Counted from the stretch's first letter, positions 1-6,072 are shown. The stretch: 8,083 nt of DNA from Clostridiales bacterium (GCA_031290295.1 JAITNT010000147.1:1-8083); one strand, 5' to 3'. Notes: a model not told the origin generated them from the sequence alone. Numbers and translations are program-made.

Positions 1-8
1 CCTCTGTT

Positions 9-51
9 GAAAGCGATGATTAAGTATCTTGCAGACTTAATCGGCGCTTTC
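9..51 (-). other. Long imperfect hairpin at the end of the lipoprotein gene
   Basis: Outer arms GAAAGCG (9-15) and CGCTTTC (45-51) and inner arms GATTAAGT (18-25) and ACTTAATC (35-42) form one stem with a 2x2 internal mismatch and a 9-base loop. The last base of the TAG stop codon (53-51, minus strand) is the first base of the stem. No T-run follows in the gene's direction within the visible sequence, so it is not a textbook intrinsic terminator. It could protect the 3' end of the mRNA, be a weak or factor-assisted terminator, or be a repeat element. The stem is seen directly; its role is inference. Confidence 0.5.
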
Positions 52-1127
52 TATTGTCCGCCGTAACCGTCGCCGCAAAAATAATGCACCAATACTCCCG
101 AAACCGCGCTCGGTATTACGTCGTACTTAACTCCGCCAGCGGCGTAGCTCTCCGCGCCGAAAAGCTGAGCGGTAAAATAATACTGCGTTGCGTTATCGAA
201 ATTGTCTATTACCTGCTTAAAAAGATCTATTTGGTCGGCTATGGCTGTTTTATCATAAAAATAATTGCCCTTATTGCCTATCATCAGATAAATATCCTTC
301 CCCGTCTTATCGCGGAAATAGGCCTCGAAATATTCGGCCGTCTGGGTTGGGTATTGCGGATTCGTCGTGGGTTCTTTTTTGGGCGTGAGCGTAAACTCGC
401 CGACGTTATCTCCGGCGCATTGCTCGTTATCGTATACCCTGAACAAGGCGTACCCTACGCCCGCCGCGAATACCGTCGCTCCGTTTCTGTCGAATTCTAC
501 GTACGGAGAGCGAAATTGCAGCGTCTTATTCCCGGGCGTCGCAAGCTGAAGAAATTCCGTCCCGAATACCGGGCATAATACGATATCGCGGGTCACGGCG
601 AAGGTATAATCTCTGTCCGCCGATAAAATCTCCCCGAGCGTCTCCGTCGATATCAGCTCCGCCCAGCCTACGAAATCTCTTTCGGCGTCCCGGGCCTTCA
701 GCTTGACCGTGCATGAGGAATCCTTGAAATATCCGCCCATGCCGACGGCGGCGGTAGCCTCCGGATAAAAGCTCACCGCGTTTTTAATCATAGGAATTTT
801 TACCGTAAAAACCTCCTTGCCGACGTTCGCTACGGAATCCGCAAAAACCGCGACTATGGTTACGTCGCTTTTGACGGTAAATTTGTACTCCGCGTTCAGG
901 GAAACCCTTTCCTCGTCCACCGTCCAGTACATAAACTGCTTGTCGGCGGGAATCTGAGCCGTTACCGTGCAATTAACGTTTTCGTAATAATTGCCCCCGC
1001 CCGTGCCGCCGACGACGCTTACGGTAAAGTAATCCTCCGCTTGCGGTTTCTTTCCGCAACCGACAAACGCGGCGCAAGAAATCAGCAAGCATAAAATCAC
1101 CGATACTGCATAAAGTCCTTTCTTCAT
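51..1127 (-). CDS. Surface lipoprotein with two InlB-like repeats
   Basis: Predicted 358-residue lipoprotein on the outer face of the membrane. The N-terminus has MKKG, a hydrophobic stretch (about 5-23) and a lipobox FVGC with Cys24 as the likely lipidated residue, followed by GKK. Residues about 33-96 and 117-189 each match the divergent InlB B-repeat / Flg_new pattern: glycine-rich turn (GGTGGGNY, GMGGYF), hydrophobic strand with C-T-V, a central aromatic followed by W (FMYW, FVGW), and a Y-x-F-x-V...D-x-V closing strand ending in V-F. The C-terminal part (about 190-358) matches no family I recognise; it is rich in Tyr and Phe and may bind something. The ATG start overlaps the GH3 stop codon (ATGA) and has GGAGG at 1138-1134, six bases upstream, so translation is probably coupled to the glycosidase. 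The partner relation suggests glycan or surface binding, but no catalytic motif is visible and the function is unknown. Confidence 0.9.
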   Translation of the reverse strand: MKKGLYAVSVILCLLISCAAFVGCGKKPQAEDYFTVSVVGGTGGGNYYENVNCTVTAQIPADKQFMYWTVDEERVSLNAEYKFTVKSDVTIVAVFADSVANVGKEVFTVKIPMIKNAVSFYPEATAAVGMGGYFKDSSCTVKLKARDAERDFVGWAELISTETLGEILSADRDYTFAVTRDIVLCPVFGTEFLQLATPGNKTLQFRSPYVEFDRNGATVFAAGVGYALFRVYDNEQCAGDNVGEFTLTPKKEPTTNPQYPTQTAEYFEAYFRDKTGKDIYLMIGNKGNYFYDKTAIADQIDLFKQVIDNFDNATQYYFTAQLFGAESYAAGGVKYDVIPSAVSGVLVHYFCGDGYGGQ

Positions 1128-4100
1128 GATTTTCCTCCATTTTCTTTATTTTTTAAGATCCGCATTTTTTTGCGAACCGTAAAGACTCCCCAAACGCCCA
1201 GCCCCGCCGCGATAACTATGTCGCCCGCGATAAGTGCGTTTACCCATGCCGGGTTTGTGTTTCTGTATCTTACGCCGTCGCCGTAGCCGTTCATGGCGTT
1301 GCTGTTGGCTATCGTATACAGAATATTTTTCGCCGCCTGTCTTATCGCCGCCACCTGAGTAGGCGAGCTCGAGCTTGAAACCGTGGGCAGCTTGGCTTGC
1401 GACAAATTCAAATCTCCGCCCGCTCTTATCATTTGATCCGCCGGCATATGGGAATAAAGATTAAAATCGGTTATAACGGAGCCTGCGAAGCCCCATTCGT
1501 TGCGCAGTACCTCGGTCAGCAATTCATAAGAACCGCCCGACCACGTCGCGCCTATCCTGTTAAATGACGACATCACTCCGGTAGATTGCCCGTCCTTTAT
1601 AGCGATTTCAAACGCTCTCAAATATACCTCTCTCATCGACTGCTCGTTCGCCCACGTAGCCACGCCGTCGCAGCGCCGCGTTTCCTGATCGTTCAGCGCG
1701 AAGTGCTTTATATAAGCCGCGACGCCCTTGCTTCTCGCGCCCTTAATAACGTTAGCGGCTATAGAACCCGACAGCACGGGGTCCTCGCTGTAATATTCCC
1801 AGTTGCGTCCGCTGAAAGGAGAACGGTGTATATTTACCGCGGGAGCGTACCAGCTGCTGTACGTGTTGCCGTCGCCCTTTAGGTTTCCTAATAACGTTTC
1901 GTTACCTATCATTTCGCCGAATTCTTGCGCTAATTCCTTGTTGTACGACGCCGCGACTACGCAGCCGCCCGCATAAAAACAAGTATCGTATACGGCGGCG
2001 TCGCCCATAAACGCCGTAAGCCCTACGGGTCCGTCTACGGAAATTGTACGCGGCTTCCCTATGGTATCTATAGCCGCGGTAGAATAAATCCCCGTACCTA
2101 TCAGGTTCGCCATTTGACCTACGGTAAGCTGATTAAGAAGCTTGTTCCACAATTCGTCGTCGTAAGCCTTGCCGATAAGCTCGTATAACTGAACCTCGGC
2201 TCTGTTACTAGAAATAACCGATTTGCTTTGCTCGGGCATTACGTCCGTGTACCACGGCTTGCCGCCGTCGTTCTCCTTGTAGTCCATCGCGCTGATAAAC
2301 GCTTGCGAAACCCGTCTGTCGTCGTCGGTAGGCACGGTAGGGAACGTGCCCTCCCAATCGTTTCTGGACAGGTATTGCGTTATCCCGTCGCTTACGTCGT
2401 CGAATCTGTTTTGCACGGCATAGCCCGTGGCCGCGTCGTTTTCTATTTTTACGAAGCCCGTCTGATTGAAGCTTACGCCGTCCGCGCTCTCGTGCGCGTT
2501 TTTGCTTACGTTTAATTCGTAATTACCCGGTTCGATTTCGTAACCCTTAAAATCGTTGGCGTTGGCGTCGTTATAGTCGTACGACGCAAAATAGTTAGCC
2601 GGCACGCGTATCGTTATTTCGCAACCGTTAGGCTTATCCGCGCCCGCCTCGCTTTGCGGATAAAGCACGGGCGTTTTTTCGTAGCCGACCAATTGAACGC
2701 GGCTTTTTTCTATTCCGCCGGGAGTATACGGCGCGGTTAAATATAACTGAACGACCTCCTTTGCGGCGGCGTTGCCGGTATTCGTTACCTGTACGACGAC
2801 CTCTACTTCCTTGCTTGCGGTCAACTGCGTTGCCGCCAGATCCGTTTTATTTTTAATTTCATAATCGAAGGTGGTGTAGCTGAGTCCGTATCCGAACGGA
2901 AAGACCACGTTCGCCTTGTACCAGTCCGCCCAGTCCTTCGTCGTCGTGCCCTTGACGGAATAATCCGTCAGAGCGGAATTTCCCTCGGTAAAGCCCCGCG
3001 TTTCGTAGTATCTGTAACCGACGTAAATGCCTTCCTCGTAATCCACATACCAATTGCTTTTCAAAGAGTCCTTGCCGTTACTGCCTAAAACAGCGTACTG
3101 ATTTCCCGTACCGCTCAGATTGTTGCCGAAATTTGCCCACGTGGGGTCTTGAGTAAAATCGCGCGGATACGTATCGACCGTTCTGCCGGAGGGGCTTGCT
3201 CTTCCGTTAAGTATACGGCCGAGCGAGCTTAACCCCGTTTTTCCGGGGCCGCCTATCCATACCGCCGATTTAATTTTTCCGCTGTAGGCATAATGATTGA
3301 CGTCGTCCAAAAAGCCCAGCTCCATAGCCTGACTGCAGTTGATAACCACGACGATGTTTTCAAAGGTCTTGCTTACCTCCGCGATTAAATCGGCCTCGTT
3401 TTGGTCTAGCTGCAGATAATGGTCGTCCGTGCTTCTCGCGCCGGGAATAGCGGTTGGAGTCGTTTTTCCGTCCGGCCATTTGGTGTATCCGCTGCCGAAC
3501 CAAAACATACTTCTGGGCACGTCGAAGCCCTCGCCGCCTATGCGCGAGATTACTATAACGGCGGCGTCGCCGTAATTAGCGTAGCTCGCCTTCACCGCGT
3601 CCGTATATGAGCCTTTCGGCGTTTCAAACGTCGGATATCCCGTCAAAATATTACCCATTTCCGGACCGTTGGCGGGGCGGGCTTTGCCGGACGCGGAATC
3701 GTTATTATAGAAGCTCTCCAAAACGGGATTGACCTCGTATCCCGCAGCCTTTAACGATTGACTCACCGTAACGGCGCCGCCGGTGTCCCCCTGGCTGGAA
3801 CCGGAACCGCCGTATACGAGATTTACGCTGTTTTTACCGAATATACTGATTTTAGGCGAAGCCGCTACCGAGGCGTCGCTTGCGGGCGTTTTTAACGGTA
3901 AAAAATTATCGTCGTTTTTTAGCAATATAATGCCTTCCTCGACTATTTTTTCGTTTAATGCGTTTGCCGCGGTCAAAGCCTCGGCTTTCGTACCGTATTC
4001 CGTGGTATAGTATTGATATTTACTCGGGTCGCCGCTGACTAATTTACGGTCGCCGTCTCCGAATTTTGCGTTTAGCGTATTAGATATAAACAATACCTGC

Positions 4101-4207
4101 GTAGCCACGACGGAAACTACTATAAGTAAAACTAATATAACGCTCGTAGTGATAAGCCATAGCTTTGATTTTAACGCCGCCTTTAATACCGCTTTTAATG
4201 TTAACAT
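1124..4207 (-). CDS. Circularly permuted GH3 glycosidase, membrane-anchored at both ends
   Basis: A 1027-residue glycoside hydrolase family 3 enzyme (beta-glucosidase-like), with domains in permuted order. Residues 17-40 form a signal-anchor helix behind a Lys-rich N-terminus. The alpha/beta sandwich domain comes first (about 88-345; EEGIILLKND...LPL), followed by a fibronectin-III-like domain (about 436-575, starting FPFGYGLSYTTFDY). The TIM barrel comes last (about 690-965), followed by a second helix (about 989-1010) and a basic RKKMRILKNK tail. In standard GH3 enzymes the barrel is N-terminal. Catalytic residues appear intact: nucleophile Asp914 in SVITDFN, acid/base Glu226 in RIGGEGFD, and substrate-pocket motifs SVDGP (Asp725), GRNWEYYSEDP (from 800) and IKHFALNDQE (Lys834, His835). 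The NagZ-type KH-PGH motif is absent, so N-acetylglucosaminidase is less likely; the exact sugar cannot be read from sequence. An in-frame TGA four codons before ATG 4207, with GAAGGGA between them, fixes the start. First gene of an operon with the lipoprotein, divergent from an AraC-type regulator. Confidence 0.96.
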   Translation of the reverse strand: MLTLKAVLKAALKSKLWLITTSVILVLLIVVSVVATQVLFISNTLNAKFGDGDRKLVSGDPSKYQYYTTEYGTKAEALTAANALNEKIVEEGIILLKNDDNFLPLKTPASDASVAASPKISIFGKNSVNLVYGGSGSSQGDTGGAVTVSQSLKAAGYEVNPVLESFYNNDSASGKARPANGPEMGNILTGYPTFETPKGSYTDAVKASYANYGDAAVIVISRIGGEGFDVPRSMFWFGSGYTKWPDGKTTPTAIPGARSTDDHYLQLDQNEADLIAEVSKTFENIVVVINCSQAMELGFLDDVNHYAYSGKIKSAVWIGGPGKTGLSSLGRILNGRASPSGRTVDTYPRDFTQDPTWANFGNNLSGTGNQYAVLGSNGKDSLKSNWYVDYEEGIYVGYRYYETRGFTEGNSALTDYSVKGTTTKDWADWYKANVVFPFGYGLSYTTFDYEIKNKTDLAATQLTASKEVEVVVQVTNTGNAAAKEVVQLYLTAPYTPGGIEKSRVQLVGYEKTPVLYPQSEAGADKPNGCEITIRVPANYFASYDYNDANANDFKGYEIEPGNYELNVSKNAHESADGVSFNQTGFVKIENDAATGYAVQNRFDDVSDGITQYLSRNDWEGTFPTVPTDDDRRVSQAFISAMDYKENDGGKPWYTDVMPEQSKSVISSNRAEVQLYELIGKAYDDELWNKLLNQLTVGQMANLIGTGIYSTAAIDTIGKPRTISVDGPVGLTAFMGDAAVYDTCFYAGGCVVAASYNKELAQEFGEMIGNETLLGNLKGDGNTYSSWYAPAVNIHRSPFSGRNWEYYSEDPVLSGSIAANVIKGARSKGVAAYIKHFALNDQETRRCDGVATWANEQSMREVYLRAFEIAIKDGQSTGVMSSFNRIGATWSGGSYELLTEVLRNEWGFAGSVITDFNLYSHMPADQMIRAGGDLNLSQAKLPTVSSSSSPTQVAAIRQAAKNILYTIANSNAMNGYGDGVRYRNTNPAWVNALIAGDIVIAAGLGVWGVFTVRKKMRILKNKENGGKS
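1134..1138 (-). promoter_or_regulatory. Ribosome binding site of the lipoprotein, inside the GH3 gene
   Basis: GGAGG lies within the last codons of the GH3 reading frame (encoding Gly-Gly of the C-terminal NGGKS) six bases before the lipoprotein ATG. Together with the ATGA stop/start overlap this fixes the lipoprotein start and points to translational coupling in one mRNA. Confidence 0.8.
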
Positions 4208-4231
4208 TGCTTCCCTTCATAACCCCCTTGT

Positions 4232-4260
4232 TGTAGATGTGCAAAAAACACCTGTGCCAA
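4232..4260 (-). promoter_or_regulatory. Candidate sigma-A promoter of the GH3 operon
   Basis: On the minus strand, TTGGCA (4260-4255, 5/6 to consensus) is followed after exactly 17 bases by TCTACA (4237-4232, 3/6). Transcription would begin near 4225, giving a leader of about 18 bases that includes the GH3 ribosome site. A good -35 with a poor -10 and binding-site-like repeats right upstream fits a promoter needing an activator. A second, distal candidate on the same strand is TTGAAC (4650-4645), 17 bases, TATATT (4627-4622); its transcript would include the palindrome cluster in a leader of about 400 bases. Confidence 0.5.
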
Positions 4261-4291
4261 TGCTCTATATGCTTTATAAATGTTCTATATG
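4261..4291 (-). promoter_or_regulatory. Direct-repeat operator candidate for the AraC-family regulator
   Basis: On the minus strand, CATATAGAACA (4291-4281) and CATATAGAGCA (4271-4261) match at 10 of 11 positions and are spaced 20 bases apart, close to two helical turns. The second copy directly abuts the GH3 -35 box. AraC/XylS-family activators commonly bind two direct half-sites about two turns apart next to or overlapping the -35, so this is the natural site for the divergently encoded regulator. The repeat is seen directly; the binding is inferred. Confidence 0.5.
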
Positions 4292-4380
4292 AGCGGGTAA
4301 TCGCCCGCCCGTCCTTGAAGCCGTGTTCTCATCATAACCTCCGCCGCCGCGCTCCGGCGGCATAAATATTTTTTTAGCTT

Positions 4381-4394
4381 GATAAGCGCTTATC
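4381..4394. repeat. Perfect palindrome 1 (LacI-type operator-like core)
   Basis: GATAAGC followed by its exact reverse complement GCTTATC gives a 14-base gapless palindrome with core AAGCGCTT. This fits the general AAnCGnTT core of LacI/GalR-family operators, though no LacI-type gene is in the window. It shares its last two bases with the next palindrome. Confidence 0.6.
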
Positions 4395-4420
4395 TTTGGT
4401 TTAACAAGTTAAACCAAAGA
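4393..4420. repeat. Perfect inverted repeat 2, 13-base arms
   Basis: Arms TCTTTGGTTTAAC (4393-4405) and GTTAAACCAAAGA (4408-4420) are perfect complements around a two-base AA spacer. It is the longest of three abutting palindromes in the divergent intergenic region. The near absence of a loop favours a dimeric protein site or cruciform on DNA rather than an RNA hairpin, but an RNA stem would also form if transcribed. Confidence 0.7.
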
Positions 4421-4438
4421 AACAGGCTAGCCTGTTTC
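4419..4438. repeat. Perfect palindrome 3, 10-base arms
   Basis: GAAACAGGCT (4419-4428) is followed directly by its reverse complement AGCCTGTTTC (4429-4438). It shares its first two bases with the preceding inverted repeat, so the three symmetric units tile 58 bases without gaps. Protein partner unknown. Confidence 0.65.
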
Positions 4439-4486
4439 GCGCGCCCGCAGCGCCCGCTTACCGTATTCGCCGCATTCGCAAATTAC

Positions 4487-4515
4487 TTGCGGTTTTCCAC
4501 CCGGCGTGTTATAAT
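4487..4515 (+). promoter_or_regulatory. Candidate extended -10 promoter for the AraC-family gene
   Basis: TTGCGG (4487-4492), a 17-base spacer and a perfect TATAAT (4510-4515) preceded by TG at the extended -10 position (4507-4508). Transcription would start near 4522 and give a leader of about 260 bases. A second perfect TATAAT at 4631-4636 has no good -35 but would give a leader of about 140 bases. The long leader is a mild argument for the second. Confidence 0.45.
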
Positions 4516-4766
4516 ACTTTCGTTTCATAGTCGGTTACCTCATTAATGTTTCTCTCTCAAGCTGCATTATCAAGACTTCTTCTTATGAAACGCTTTTACG
4601 TATATTTTATTTTATGACTTAAATATACAGTATAATACTTACCCGTTCAAGTCAAAAGTGATAAAATTATAGCCAAAAATTAATATAACGCATCGGGCAT
4701 AAAAACGCGGAACAGCATTGCCGCCGGGGCTGTGCGGCCGCAATTTTAGGAAGCTTTTGTGCCCGC

Positions 4767-4772
4767 GGGAGG
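4767..4772 (+). promoter_or_regulatory. Ribosome binding site deciding the AraC-family start
   Basis: GGGAGG stands 11 bases before ATG 4784 and is the only strong Shine-Dalgarno sequence near the 5' end. An in-frame ATG at 4718 has no such site and would add 22 residues unlike any AraC N-terminus, so 4784 is preferred. Confidence 0.7.
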
Positions 4773-4783
4773 TAATATCTAAA

Positions 4784-5569
4784 ATGATAAATTACGAATA
4801 CGAAAAGGAAAGGTCGAATAAAAACGATTATTTTTATAATCAGCACGATGTAAATCTGAAATTTGATCCTCATATACACAGCAGTTTTGAATTTATTTAC
4901 GTTTCCGACGGGATTTTAACGTTAAATATAGACAATACGGAATACGAAATCACTCAAGACGAGTGCGCTTTTATTCTGCCGAATCAAATTCATTCGTACT
5001 TTACCAAAAACTATTCAAAAAGCCGTTTGTGCGTGTTTTCAAACGAATACGTATATGATTTTTATGAAAAATCGAGGGGTATGAGCTTTGAAAATCCTAT
5101 CTGCAAACCCGACAAAAATACGATTATTCCGCAAGCCTTATTCGAGGACAACTCGGATTATTATTTGAGAAAATCACATTTTTACCGTATAATTTCTATG
5201 TTTTTACAAAAGACAAAATTAATAAAAAGAAACGACAAGCAGCTCGATTCGACGATAGAAATTTTAGAATTTATAGATAAAAATTTTGACAAGGACGTTT
5301 CGCTTCTGGATTTGGAACAAAAAATAGGCTTAAGCTATAATTATTTATCCAGCATTATTAACAAAACCTTCAAAACAAATTTTTGCAGCCTGCTTAACAA
5401 CCGGCGCATATATTATGCGCAATATTTATTAAGAACCTCGTCGGAAAACATAACGGAGGTCGCGCTCTCCAGCGGATACGATTCGATTAGAACTTTTAAC
5501 CGCAACTTCAAGGCGATTAACGTTATTTCCCCCAAGGAATACCGCGAAAAATTCAGAAAAAACCCGTAG
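4784..5569 (+). CDS. AraC-family transcriptional regulator
   Basis: A 261-residue DNA-binding regulator of usual AraC/XylS length. The N-terminal half (about 25-90) is a cupin-like sensing domain: FDPHIHSSFEFIYVSDG with His30 and His32, then the ILTLNIDNTEYEI strand pair and CAFILPNQIHSY with the family-typical Pro66 and His70. This is the pattern of sugar-sensing AraC regulators. The C-terminal domain (about 155-258) has two helix-turn-helix units: DVSLLDLEQKIGLSYNYLSS (about 171-190), and NITEVALSSGYDSIRTFNRNF (222-242) followed by the typical SPKEYREKFR ending. It is divergent from the GH3 operon and is the obvious candidate to control it, probably as an activator responding to a sugar or oligosaccharide; the ligand is unknown. 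The gene is visibly richer in A and T than the GH3 and lipoprotein genes, which may reflect a separate origin. Confidence 0.93.
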   Translation: MINYEYEKERSNKNDYFYNQHDVNLKFDPHIHSSFEFIYVSDGILTLNIDNTEYEITQDECAFILPNQIHSYFTKNYSKSRLCVFSNEYVYDFYEKSRGMSFENPICKPDKNTIIPQALFEDNSDYYLRKSHFYRIISMFLQKTKLIKRNDKQLDSTIEILEFIDKNFDKDVSLLDLEQKIGLSYNYLSSIINKTFKTNFCSLLNNRRIYYAQYLLRTSSENITEVALSSGYDSIRTFNRNFKAINVISPKEYREKFRKNP

Positions 5570-5611
5570 CCTTCCGCAATTTGTAACGCCCCATACAAAT
5601 AAAACTCATCC

Positions 5612-5642
5612 ATGTCAATGCTATCGCGTAGTCGAAACATCT
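5612..5642 (+). repeat. 31-base direct repeat, copy 1
   Basis: Begins ATGTCAATGCTATCGCG and ends GAAACATCT. It is identical to 5816-5846, and similarity continues 11 more bases with two mismatches into the CCGCTT motif. The two copies bracket the palindromic elements at 5685-5767. Confidence 0.85.
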
Positions 5643-5684
5643 TTTCGCCGCTTTCAACGCCCAATATACAATCAAAACCCTATC

Positions 5685-5714
5685 CGTCATTGCGAGCGCA
5701 GCGTGGCAATCCAG
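5685..5714. repeat. TCATTGCGAG...GTGGCAATC palindromic element, short copy
   Basis: GTCATTGCGAGCGCAGCG then TGGCAATCCAG. Outer arms ATTGC (5689-5693) and GCAAT (5706-5710) can pair. This is the well-known interspersed hairpin element found between genes in many unrelated bacteria, often translated by mistake as CEERSDVAI- or SLRGSVATW-type peptides. This copy has a shorter middle than the next one. Confidence 0.7.
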
Positions 5715-5733
5715 TTAAAACTTACCCTCTCCG

Positions 5734-5767
5734 GTCATTGCGAGGAGCGTCAGCGACGTGGCAATCT
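5734..5767. repeat. TCATTGCGAG...GTGGCAATC palindromic element, full copy
   Basis: GTCATTGCGAGGAGCG, then TCAGCGACGTGGCAATC. Outer arms ATTGC (5737-5741) and GCAAT (5761-5765) pair, with an inner CGTC-AGC-GACG hairpin. It lies about 20 bases after the short copy in the same orientation, forming a small tandem cluster. Confidence 0.75.
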
Positions 5768-5815
5768 AGACCCTCTTCGCCGCTTTCATCGCCCCATATG
5801 CAATCAAACCTAACA

Positions 5816-5846
5816 ATGTCAATGCTATCGCGTAGTCGAAACATCT
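5816..5846 (+). repeat. 31-base direct repeat, copy 2
   Basis: Identical to 5612-5642. The following bases again resemble TTTCGCCGCTT, so the repeated unit is longer than the exact match. Only two copies about 200 bases apart exist in the window, so it is not a CRISPR array. Confidence 0.85.
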
Positions 5847-5880
5847 CTTCACCGCTTACCAATCATTTACTTGTCCTCTT

Positions 5881-5890
5881 CCCCCCCCCC
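5881..5890 (+). repeat. Run of ten C
   Basis: An uninterrupted C10 tract inside the repeat region, about 100 bases upstream of the acyltransferase promoter. Such tracts slip during replication and also cause assembly or sequencing length errors. Confidence 0.8.
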
Positions 5891-5991
5891 TTTTCGCCGC
5901 TTTCAACGCGCCCGTTATTTATCATTTCCGTATCAATTTCGTTTCATTTTTGCTCCGATTTCAATTTTTCCCGCAGACCTTAAACATTTCA

Positions 5992-6021
5992 TTGACAAGG
6001 TTCGTTTTTTGATAGTAAAAT
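5992..6021 (+). promoter_or_regulatory. Sigma-A promoter of the acyltransferase gene
   Basis: A perfect TTGACA (5992-5997), an 18-base spacer and TAAAAT (6016-6021, 5/6). Transcription would start near 6028, leaving a leader of about 45 bases before the GTG start at 6073. This is the most consensus-like promoter in the window and suggests constitutive expression. Confidence 0.7.
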
Positions 6022-6072
6022 AATAAAGTCGTCACAGACAATTTCGCTCAAAAAAATATAGGAACGCCGACC

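Larger units (their letters stand above)
4208..4783. promoter_or_regulatory. Divergent regulatory region between GH3 operon and AraC-family gene
   Basis: A 576-base intergenic stretch without a convincing gene. From left to right it holds: the GH3 ribosome site and probable promoter; two direct repeats next to its -35; a GC-rich inverted repeat GCGGG/CCCGC (4293-4297/4304-4308); a hairpin GCCGCCG/CGGCGGC (4343-4349/4355-4361) followed after seven bases by seven T; three abutting perfect palindromes (4381-4438); an extended -10 promoter facing the regulator; and an AT-rich block (4560-4680) with further promoter-like sequences on both strands. The length and symmetry suggest control by more than one protein. 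Confidence 0.75.
5570..6072. other. Repeat-rich intergenic region without a convincing gene
   Basis: About 500 bases made largely of degenerate repeated units. A 31-base sequence occurs at 5612-5642 and 5816-5846. TTCGCCGCTTTCAACGC occurs at 5644-5660 and 5893-5909, and with one change at 5776-5792. Variants of ATATACAATCAAAACC follow two of these (from 5664 and 5797). Two TCATTGCGAG-type palindromic elements sit in the middle, and ten C occur at 5881-5890. The plus-strand reading frame through it (5612-5983) consists of repeat translation such as SLRGASATWQS, familiar from spurious proteins, and has no ribosome site. I see no terminator immediately after the AraC-family gene. Confidence 0.7.

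Noticed and set aside
54..578. A 174-residue plus-strand frame opposite the lipoprotein gene
   Set aside because: Shadow frame: no ribosome site or recognisable domain, whereas the minus strand has a lipobox, InlB-like repeats and coupled translation.
4079..4220. Minus-strand out-of-frame ATG at 4220 just before the GH3 start (MKGSNVNIKSG...)
   Set aside because: The G-run before it is only two bases from the ATG, and the peptide is a shifted reading of the GH3 N-terminus; regulatory overlap is possible but unsupported.
4237..4365. A 42-codon plus-strand frame starting MCKKHLCQCSICF, Cys-rich
   Set aside because: No ribosome site, it lies over the GH3 promoter and direct repeats, and its codons are explained by those elements and the GC-rich hairpin.
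4343..4375. GC-rich hairpin (GCCGCCG/CGGCGGC) followed by seven T, a possible plus-strand terminator
   Set aside because: The T-run is seven bases from the stem, and no plus-strand gene ends upstream; it may only be part of the control region.
4546..4617. A 23-codon plus-strand frame (MFLSQAALSRLLL...) in the possible leader of the regulator
   Set aside because: No Shine-Dalgarno sequence before the ATG and no arrest-type motif; chance length in AT-rich DNA.
4718..4783. Upstream ATG giving the AraC-family protein 22 extra residues
   Set aside because: No ribosome site before it, the added residues do not look like the family, and GGGAGG sits correctly for ATG 4784.
5612..5846. Direct repeats as a possible short CRISPR array
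   Set aside because: Only two copies, about 200 bases apart, with other repeats between them and no cas gene nearby.
5612..5983. A 123-residue plus-strand reading frame through the repeat region
   Set aside because: Its peptide is translated repeat DNA, including the familiar spurious SLRGASATWQS type. It has no ribosome site and crosses the C10 tract.
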